From an uncultured Mollicutes bacterium (GTDB lineage: Bacteria > Bacillota_I > Bacilli_A > Acholeplasmatales > Anaeroplasmataceae): a DNA stretch of 7,750 nt. Position numbers and translations under genes: made by a program. Shown piece by piece: positions 1 to 4,515 of the stretch (the first letter of the stretch is position 1; every line of letters starts with the position of its first letter). The notes under the pieces are model-generated. The model did not search any database, had not been told where the DNA came from, and was given only the letters and a program-made list of their open reading frames with translations. Location of the stretch: contig CAMWJY010000032.1 in the NCBI GenBank assembly GCA_947174685.1, positions 1 to 7,750 on the forward strand, given 5' to 3'.

Positions 1-92
1 ATATAAAACCATTACTTTCTGAAGAAAAATTGGTATTACCAATGCCGGGCAAACCAAATTCAAGTCAACAAAAATATAAAAAGAAAATCTAG
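1..92 (+). CDS. C-terminal fragment of an unidentified protein
   Basis: Reading from base 3, the frame is open for 29 codons and stops at TAG 90-92; the other two plus-strand frames stop almost at once. The visible tail is basic and contains the stretch LPMPGKPNSSQQKY followed by KKKI. I do not recognise the family, and no domain can be assigned from so short a piece. The stop lies about 54 bases before the likely Nudix start with no clear terminator between, so read-through into the Nudix gene is possible. It could also be a chance open frame at the window edge. Confidence 0.5.
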   Translation, partial: IKPLLSEEKLVLPMPGKPNSSQQKYKKKI

Positions 93-128
93 TAAAATGA
101 TTTGAATTATGATATATTTTTTTAAAAA

Positions 129-149
129 GAGAGGATGAAAGTTAAAATG
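129..149 (+). promoter_or_regulatory. Ribosome binding site deciding the Nudix start
   Basis: The purine run GAGAGGA at 129-135 is the only Shine-Dalgarno-like element here. It directly abuts and overlaps the ATG at 135, which leaves no spacer. The in-frame ATG at 147 sits 11 bases downstream, a workable distance. The start at 147 is therefore preferred, shortening the protein by four residues. Confidence 0.6.
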
Positions 150-596
150 CATAATCCTGAAAAAGTTAATTTAAGCAATATGTGTATGATTTATCATGAT
201 GATGAAGTGTTAGTTCAAGATAGACTCAATCCAAGTTGGCCTGGTTTGGCATTTCCTGGTGGGCATGTGGAAGAAGGAGAAGCCATTGTAGATTCTACAA
301 TAAGAGAAATCAAAGAAGAGACTGGTTTAGTTATTACAAATCTAAGAATTTGTGGCATCAAACAATGGTTTTCAAATGGTATACGGTATATTTGTTTTTT
401 ATTTAAAGCAAACCAGTTTAAAGGAAAGCTTATTTCAACACGTGAAGGAGAAAACTTTTGGATTAAAAGAAAGGATTTAATGAACTATAAGTTGGCAACT
501 AATTTTGTTGATATGATTCAAATTTTTGAAAATGATGATTTATCAGAACAATTTAGAACATATGTTAACGGAGAAAAGGTTAGTATTTTAAAGTAA
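147..596 (+). CDS. Nudix hydrolase (MutT/8-oxo-dGTP diphosphatase-like)
   Basis: This is a 149-residue soluble cytoplasmic protein, close to the usual length of single-domain MutT-like enzymes. The Nudix box G-x5-E-x7-REUXEEXGU is complete at about residues 39-61: G39, E45, then REIKEETGL at 53-61, with the metal-binding glutamates E54, E57 and E58 intact. The box is preceded by the typical strand containing FPGG. The family hydrolyses nucleoside diphosphates linked to another moiety using Mg2+ or Mn2+. The N-terminal strand (MCMIYHDDEVLVQDR) and the C-terminal part (FWIKRKDLMNYKLATNF) resemble Bacillota proteins annotated as 8-oxo-dGTP diphosphatases, but the substrate cannot be fixed by sequence. 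The gene ends in its own terminator, so it is transcriptionally separate from what follows. A longer start at 135 is possible but poorly spaced from the ribosome binding site. Confidence 0.9.
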   Translation: MHNPEKVNLSNMCMIYHDDEVLVQDRLNPSWPGLAFPGGHVEEGEAIVDSTIREIKEETGLVITNLRICGIKQWFSNGIRYICFLFKANQFKGKLISTREGENFWIKRKDLMNYKLATNFVDMIQIFENDDLSEQFRTYVNGEKVSILK

Positions 597-607
597 CATA
601 GTTTTTC

Positions 608-644
608 CTCTTGAGTAGATAAAACTGCTCAAGAGTTTTTTTTT
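608..644 (+). terminator. Intrinsic terminator after the Nudix gene
   Basis: An 11-bp stem, CTCTTGAGTAG (608-618) with CTGCTCAAGAG (625-635), has one G-T wobble and a 6-base loop. It is followed by nine T residues (636-644). It begins 12 bases after the Nudix stop codon and is a textbook rho-independent terminator on the plus strand. Confidence 0.9.
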
Positions 645-645
645 G

Positions 646-678
646 AAAAAATGACTAGCATTTTTGGTGCTAGTCATT
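646..678 (-). terminator. Intrinsic terminator of the SPFH gene
   Basis: A perfect 11-bp stem (650-660 with 668-678) encloses a 7-base loop. Read on the minus strand it is followed by a run of T (651-646). It starts 9 bases after the SPFH stop codon. With the neighbouring plus-strand terminator it forms a back-to-back pair between convergent genes. Confidence 0.85.
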
Positions 679-687
679 CTTTAATTA

Positions 688-1683
688 TTATTTAGTTGTA
701 ATTAATCCACCAATCATAGAAGATAAGGAATCGTTTGTAAGAACCTCAGGAAGCTTGCCATCCCAAGTGTCATAGAAGATGATAGATAGAACAATATCTG
801 TACACTCTTTATAGGTCATTGTACCAGAGGTGCTTTTGTAAAGCTCATCAATTAAAGCTTGAACCTTATTGATATAAGCATTTGCTGCTTCACCATTTGC
901 TTCACCTTCGATGCGAATAGAATATGCAGTGGCATCAGCTAAGGTTTTTTCGATGGTTGCTTGGTTTTCAGCTGTGATTAGATTTGCAGAAGCTTGAAGC
1001 TCAGCTACCTTGATTTTTTGTTCTGCCTCAGCCTTTTGAGATAGAATTGCTTCAACCTCAGTGCCACCATCAATATCATCAAAGCTCACATTCACTAAAG
1101 TAATATAGTAAGTTTCAAGTAAGGTTTTTGTCAAATCTTCTTTAAAATCGATTCTTGCTGTTTCTAAGCCAGTAGATAACAATTCAAATATATCATATTT
1201 GATGGTAGAGCTTTGTAGACAAGCTTTAACTAAGGTGTTTAATGCCTCTGCAGGAATATCTGTATTATTTGTGATACGATAGAACTTACCAGCGTTTTCT
1301 TTATCAATCTTATAAATCAAAGATAGATCAAAGGTTGCATACTGGCCATCATTTGTTTGACCTGTAGTAGTTACACTTGCGCTACGATTGGCAGTAGAGA
1401 TTTGAGTGATGTGCTCAAATATGGATTTTGAATGAACACCTTCACTATAGGTGTTATCTTGAATACCACCCTTAAGCTCATCATATACTATACCTACTTG
1501 GTTTGCATCCACCTTAGTAAATAAACCAAATACAAGGATGAGCATACCTAATAATCCAAGTGGACTTAAGAGATATAGCATCTTATTTTTCTTTCTTGCT
1601 TTTTGTTGTAGGGCATAAACCGTACCAAAGATTCCTCCTACTAAAACTAATGATAATACAATGCTAACAATTAAAATAATCAT
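688..1683 (-). CDS. SPFH/band 7 domain membrane protein
   Basis: The protein has 331 residues. Two hydrophobic segments (about 2-24 and 36-55) are separated by a basic loop (QQKARKKNK). A band 7/prohibitin-like domain runs from about residue 56 (KVDANQVGIVYDELKGG) to 205. An Ala/Glu/Gln-rich, probably coiled-coil helix follows (about 210-275: QKAEAEQKIKVAELQASANL) and then a short C-terminal region. SPFH proteins assemble into oligomeric rings or cages on membranes, organise microdomains and often partner with proteases or transporters. No catalytic function is expected, and the partner is unknown here. The start is supported by an AGGAGG ribosome binding site (complement of 1692-1697), 8 bases upstream of the ATG. 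The gene is preceded by what appears to be a Mn2+-type riboswitch with a transcription terminator, so its expression is probably tied to metal status. It is divergent from the downstream operon. Confidence 0.88.
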   Translation of the reverse strand: MIILIVSIVLSLVLVGGIFGTVYALQQKARKKNKMLYLLSPLGLLGMLILVFGLFTKVDANQVGIVYDELKGGIQDNTYSEGVHSKSIFEHITQISTANRSASVTTTGQTNDGQYATFDLSLIYKIDKENAGKFYRITNNTDIPAEALNTLVKACLQSSTIKYDIFELLSTGLETARIDFKEDLTKTLLETYYITLVNVSFDDIDGGTEVEAILSQKAEAEQKIKVAELQASANLITAENQATIEKTLADATAYSIRIEGEANGEAANAYINKVQALIDELYKSTSGTMTYKECTDIVLSIIFYDTWDGKLPEVLTNDSLSSMIGGLITTK

Positions 1684-1706
1684 TTCTTTTTCCTCCTATA
1701 TTCTTT

Positions 1707-1740
1707 GCGATAGTCGGTTGAAAAAAGAAAAGACTATCGC
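1707..1740 (-). other. Alternative hairpin in the SPFH leader
   Basis: A perfect 9-bp inverted repeat pairs GCGATAGTC (1740-1732) with GACTATCGC (1715-1707). Its upstream arm is the 3' arm of the leader terminator, so the two hairpins cannot coexist in one transcript. It contains the terminator U-tract in its loop and ends 10 bases before the SPFH ribosome binding site. It probably forms in full-length read-through RNA and leaves the ribosome binding site free. Confidence 0.6.
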
Positions 1741-1762
1741 GCATTTTGTTAGCGCAACAGTC
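1721..1762 (-). terminator. Riboswitch-controlled terminator in the SPFH leader
   Basis: On the minus strand GACTGTTGCGC (1762-1752) pairs with GCGCGATAGTC (1742-1732) to give an 11-bp stem with two G-U wobbles and a 9-base loop. It is followed by TTTTCTTTTTT (1731-1721). It lies upstream of the SPFH start, so it acts inside the leader. Its 5' arm coincides with the 3' strand of riboswitch stem P1 (1760-1751). Confidence 0.8.
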
Positions 1763-1857
1763 TTGAAAAATCATTGTATGATTGTTAAAACCGGAAAATT
1801 TCGTCCTGACGATTTTAACTATATCTTAGGTGATATCTTTCTACTCCCTGTTACACT
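1751..1857 (-). promoter_or_regulatory. yybP-ykoY family (Mn2+) riboswitch aptamer
   Basis: Read on the minus strand, this leader has the architecture and conserved bases of the yybP-ykoY aptamer. P1 is AGTGTAACAG (1857-1848) with CTGTTGCGCT (1760-1751), 10 bp with two G-U pairs. L1 holds the conserved GGGAGTAG (1848-1841). P2 is ATATC with GATAT around a 6-base loop (1836-1821). P3 is GTTAAAA (1819-1813) with TTTTAAC (1790-1784). Its internal loop carries the signature TCGTCA (1812-1807) opposite CCGG (1794-1791). P4 is AATCAT with ATGATT (1783-1769), followed by the conserved TTTCAAGAC. The family binds Mn2+ between L1 and L3. The A ending TCGTCA corresponds to the metal-contacting adenine in the known structure. 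Because P1 shares a strand with the terminator, ligand binding should prevent termination and turn the SPFH gene on. The assignment is by eye and needs a covariance-model check. Confidence 0.85.
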
Positions 1858-1860
1858 TAT

Positions 1861-1889
1861 ACTATACCATATTTTTGAAATATTTTCAA
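1861..1889 (-). promoter_or_regulatory. Promoter for riboswitch and SPFH gene
   Basis: On the minus strand the -35 box TTGAAA (1889-1884) and the -10 box TATAGT (1866-1861) are separated by exactly 17 bases. Transcription would start near 1857-1853, which coincides with the first bases of riboswitch stem P1 and supports both calls. The -35 box is half of a small TTGAAA-N3-TTTCAA palindrome. Confidence 0.75.
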
Positions 1890-1922
1890 TAAAAATCGTA
1901 TGAAAATTATCAAATATTTATG

Positions 1923-1950
1923 AATTGTCTAAAGGGTTATATAGACAATT
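1923..1950. promoter_or_regulatory. Inverted repeat over the operon -35 box, candidate operator
   Basis: A perfect 9-bp inverted repeat pairs AATTGTCTA (1923-1931) with TAGACAATT (1942-1950) across a 10-base spacer. The right arm contains the -35 hexamer of the operon promoter, the usual position for a repressor site. The repeat is also followed by TTCTTTTTTT, so it could fold as a weak terminator on the plus strand. However, no plus-strand gene lies immediately upstream that would need ending. No known regulator consensus was recognised. Confidence 0.5.
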
Positions 1951-1969
1951 TTCTTTTTTTAAGTATAAT
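1942..1969 (+). promoter_or_regulatory. Promoter of the HAD-to-BtaA operon
   Basis: TAGACA (1942-1947) matches the -35 consensus in five of six positions. It is 16 bases from a perfect TATAAT (1964-1969). Transcription would begin near 1976, giving a short leader of about 38 bases before the ATG at 2014. Confidence 0.7.
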
Positions 1970-2013
1970 AGAAGATAAGAATTGTGTAGAGAATTGTTGA
2001 AAGGAGTACATAT

Positions 2014-3456
2014 ATGATAAAAAGAATTGTTTTTGATTTAGATGGTACTCTTTGGAAAACAGAAGAATCCTATCTCTATGCCTATCACAAGCTTCAAGAT
2101 CAATTTCATTTAAAGCCTTTATCTGATCAAGAAATCCTATCTGTTTTAGGTGTAGAGCTATCTGATGTAAGAAATATTATTTTTGGAGATTATGAGAATG
2201 CAGATAAGCTTACTCTGCTTGCTTTAGCATCTTCTATAGAATATATTAAAGAGCATCCCATTTTATGCTCTAACCAAATAGAGGCATTATTTCAAGATTT
2301 AAATAAGGAATATGAGCTTTATATTTTATCAGGTTGCCCTAAAGCTTATCTGGACACTTTTTTAGAAATCTCTAAGGTGAGTAAATACATAAAAAAAGGG
2401 TATTCCATTGAAGATGGTAAAAAAAGTGATATATTAAAACAATTATCTTATCAAGAAAAGGTGGTTTATGTAGGAGATTCTCCTAAAGATTATGAAGTGA
2501 TTTGTGATCACAGATGTGTATTTTTTTGTTATGCTAAATATGGATATTTTCCTGCAATAGCTTATGATTATTTTATAAATCAATTCGATGAAATTAAAGC
2601 ATTAATGAAAGAATTAAGTATAAAAGAACAGATGTTGGTTGGAAGCCCATATGAAGTCATCAGCTATAAGGATTCAAATCTAACACTCATTGATAAAGGA
2701 AATGGTTTAACCTATTTTGGATTTTTAAATATAGGTAAAATAGAGGATTTTAAAGAGGTATTAAATCAGCTTAAGAATAAATGTAACACTATGTATGGTC
2801 CTTTTAATGGAAACACGTGGTATTCTTATAGACTTGCGGTTGATTCCTTTGATTTTAAGCTATATCCAGATTGTATAGGAAATAAAGAGATTTTAGATGC
2901 TTTTCTAAATTCGGGTTTTTCTATTTATCGTACCTATAGCTCAACTCTAGCTCCTATCCATGAGAAGGTTTGGAATAGATGTAAGAAGGCGAAGATACCC
3001 AATCCAATTCATTATAAAGTATATCATGGGAAAGAGTGCTATAATTATTTAGAAGAGCTCTATTCTATTGCCCGTATTGCATTTGAAAAGGCTGACTTTT
3101 ATGAGCCAATTTCTTTTGAATGCTTTAAAGAGATATATTTAAAGAATATAGAATTAGTTCAGCCCGATATCTTAATGATTTATGAAGATATGAAGCCAAT
3201 TGCTTTTAATTTTTGTTATGAGGATTTAGAAAAGAGATTTTATGTTTGTAAAACTACAGCCATTCTACCAGAATATCAAAATAAAAATATCTTGAAGCTA
3301 TTGATTGATAAATCTTATGAGATGATGGTAGAAAAAGGCTATAAAGAGGTTTTATACCATTTCCAAAATGATAGGACAAAGGTATTAGAAGGAATCTTTA
3401 AAAATGGAATAATTCGTCAAAAGAAGTACGGGGTGCTACGATATGAGAATCAATAA
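2014..3456 (+). CDS. HAD-family hydrolase fused to GNAT-like domain
   Basis: The protein has 480 residues and a good ribosome binding site (AAGGAG 2001-2006, 7 bases before the ATG). Residues 1 to about 195 form a HAD phosphatase: motif I FDLDGTLW with nucleophile D8 and acid/base D10, a small cap, motif II S106 in LYILSGCP, motif III lysine at 136/137, and motif IV VGDSPKDY with D155 and D159. All catalytic positions are present. Residues from about 205 on look like a GNAT-type acyltransferase region. The stretch GPFNGNTWYSYRL (262-274) resembles the N-terminal signature of some GNAT proteins. The part around 415-447 (AILPEYQNKNILKLL) sits where acetyl-CoA would bind, but the usual glycines are replaced, so transferase activity is uncertain. 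The HAD part differs from FkbH-type HAD-GNAT proteins, which have a DLDNTLW motif and no such cap. The substrate is unknown; a phosphorylated intermediate of the operon's product is plausible. The gene overlaps the next by 14 bases. Confidence 0.8.
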   Translation: MIKRIVFDLDGTLWKTEESYLYAYHKLQDQFHLKPLSDQEILSVLGVELSDVRNIIFGDYENADKLTLLALASSIEYIKEHPILCSNQIEALFQDLNKEYELYILSGCPKAYLDTFLEISKVSKYIKKGYSIEDGKKSDILKQLSYQEKVVYVGDSPKDYEVICDHRCVFFCYAKYGYFPAIAYDYFINQFDEIKALMKELSIKEQMLVGSPYEVISYKDSNLTLIDKGNGLTYFGFLNIGKIEDFKEVLNQLKNKCNTMYGPFNGNTWYSYRLAVDSFDFKLYPDCIGNKEILDAFLNSGFSIYRTYSSTLAPIHEKVWNRCKKAKIPNPIHYKVYHGKECYNYLEELYSIARIAFEKADFYEPISFECFKEIYLKNIELVQPDILMIYEDMKPIAFNFCYEDLEKRFYVCKTTAILPEYQNKNILKLLIDKSYEMMVEKGYKEVLYHFQNDRTKVLEGIFKNGIIRQKKYGVLRYENQ

Positions 3457-4513
3457 CAAGACCTGTACGCGTTGCGTAAATGATAGAACCATTAAGCATA
3501 TTCATTTTGATGAAAAGGGAGTTTGTAATTTTTGTAACTCCTATGACAAGCTTTTACCTATGTTAGAAAATCAAACCTATCTAGATATGCTTTTTCAAAA
3601 TAAAATAAAAGACCATAATCATACGTATGATGTGGCTTTAGGATTTAGTGGAGGAAAGGATTCTACATATGTCCTCTACCACTTAGTACATAAATATAAG
3701 CTTAAGGTGATTACCTATACTCTAGATAATGGCTTTCTATCCTTAGAAGCTAAAAATAAAATTAATCGACTTGTTAAAGAGCTTGGAGTTGCTCATGAAT
3801 ATGTTGTTTGTGATATGAAGCTATTAAAGGAAATGTATAAGGTCATGGTAGAAAAGTATTTATCCCCTTGTATTGCCTGTTCCTTTTTAGGCTATGCTGT
3901 AATGCTCAATTATGCAACAAAGGTAGATGCAGCTATAGGAATTCATGGAAGAAGCCCCGCTCAAATGTTTCGCCAGTTTGCTACTGATGTAGATGATGTT
4001 TTCAAGCCATTTATAGAAGAGGGATTAAAGGAAAATCCAATGCCAATGAATGAGCTTGTAAATACGATTTTAGAAAAAATAGAAAAGCTAGTTCATCCAG
4101 CCTTAGCTAAAATGATTAAAGAAAATCTTTTAAAGGAAGGCTTAAGTCAAGGCTTTAGAGAATTTGTTTCCTTCTTTTTATATCATCCTTATGATAAGGA
4201 TAAGATTATAGAGGAATTAGAAGAAAACACCTCTTGGAGAGTTGAAAGTGAAGAAGAGCATTTTGATTGTATGATTCATCATGGAGCCCTTTATTTAAAG
4301 GATCAAATTGCTAGAAGAAGTCATCTAATGCCAGAATACAGTTATCTAGTAAGAAGTGGTCAAATGACTAGAGTCGAAGCATTAAATGCATTGAATTATA
4401 CTCATGATAAAAAACAAGCTAAGGTAGAACTGAAAAGGTTATGCCAGTATGCAGATATATCTTATTCTAAGGTTATGCTGAAGGCATTCCTCTATAAAAG
4501 GAGATGGTGGTAA
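3443..4513 (+). CDS. PP-loop ATP pyrophosphatase, N-acetyl sugar amidotransferase-like
   Basis: The protein has 356 residues. The N-terminus carries two Cys pairs, C8-x2-C11 and C28-x2-C31, in the context TCTRCVNDRT and FDEKGVCNFC. This pattern is typical of the WbpG/PseA-like N-acetyl sugar amidotransferase family and probably binds zinc. The PP-loop SGGKDS (69-74) follows, which binds ATP and releases pyrophosphate as the substrate is adenylated. A third Cys pair, C143-x2-C146 (SPCIACSF), lies in the core. The family activates a carbonyl or amide oxygen by adenylation so that ammonia can replace it; WbpG works with HisH/HisF-type partners, and none is visible here. The C-terminal third is helical and charged and does not resolve the substrate. 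A GGGGTG ribosome binding site (3430-3435) sits inside the preceding gene, 7 bases from the start. The 14-base overlap upstream and TAATG junction downstream indicate translational coupling. A tRNA-modifying PP-loop enzyme is a less likely alternative. Confidence 0.8.
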   Translation: MRINNKTCTRCVNDRTIKHIHFDEKGVCNFCNSYDKLLPMLENQTYLDMLFQNKIKDHNHTYDVALGFSGGKDSTYVLYHLVHKYKLKVITYTLDNGFLSLEAKNKINRLVKELGVAHEYVVCDMKLLKEMYKVMVEKYLSPCIACSFLGYAVMLNYATKVDAAIGIHGRSPAQMFRQFATDVDDVFKPFIEEGLKENPMPMNELVNTILEKIEKLVHPALAKMIKENLLKEGLSQGFREFVSFFLYHPYDKDKIIEELEENTSWRVESEEEHFDCMIHHGALYLKDQIARRSHLMPEYSYLVRSGQMTRVEALNALNYTHDKKQAKVELKRLCQYADISYSKVMLKAFLYKRRWW

Positions 4514-4515
4514 TG
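4498..4515 (+). promoter_or_regulatory. Ribosome binding site and TAATG junction deciding the start
   Basis: AAGGAG (4498-4503) directly abuts the ATG at 4504 and cannot serve it. The ATG at 4513 is 9 bases away and overlaps the TAA of the preceding gene as TAATG, the classic translational-coupling arrangement. The start is therefore placed at 4513. Confidence 0.75.

Noticed and set aside
93..134. Promoter for the Nudix gene (TATGAT at 108-113 or TATATT at 113-118)
   Set aside because: Neither -10-like hexamer has a convincing -35 box at 16-18 bases, and such hexamers are frequent in AT-rich DNA. Co-transcription from the upstream gene is equally possible.
1661..1903. 80-codon plus-strand open frame across the SPFH start and leader
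   Set aside because: It is antisense to the SPFH start, its ribosome binding site and the whole riboswitch leader. It has no ribosome binding site of its own, and its protein shows no family pattern. The structured RNA on the other strand explains the region.
1923..1960. Plus-strand hairpin plus T-run as a terminator
   Set aside because: The nearest upstream plus-strand gene already ends in a strong terminator at 608-644 and everything between is on the minus strand. The stem is AT-rich and overlaps the -35 box, so an operator reading is preferred, though not proven.
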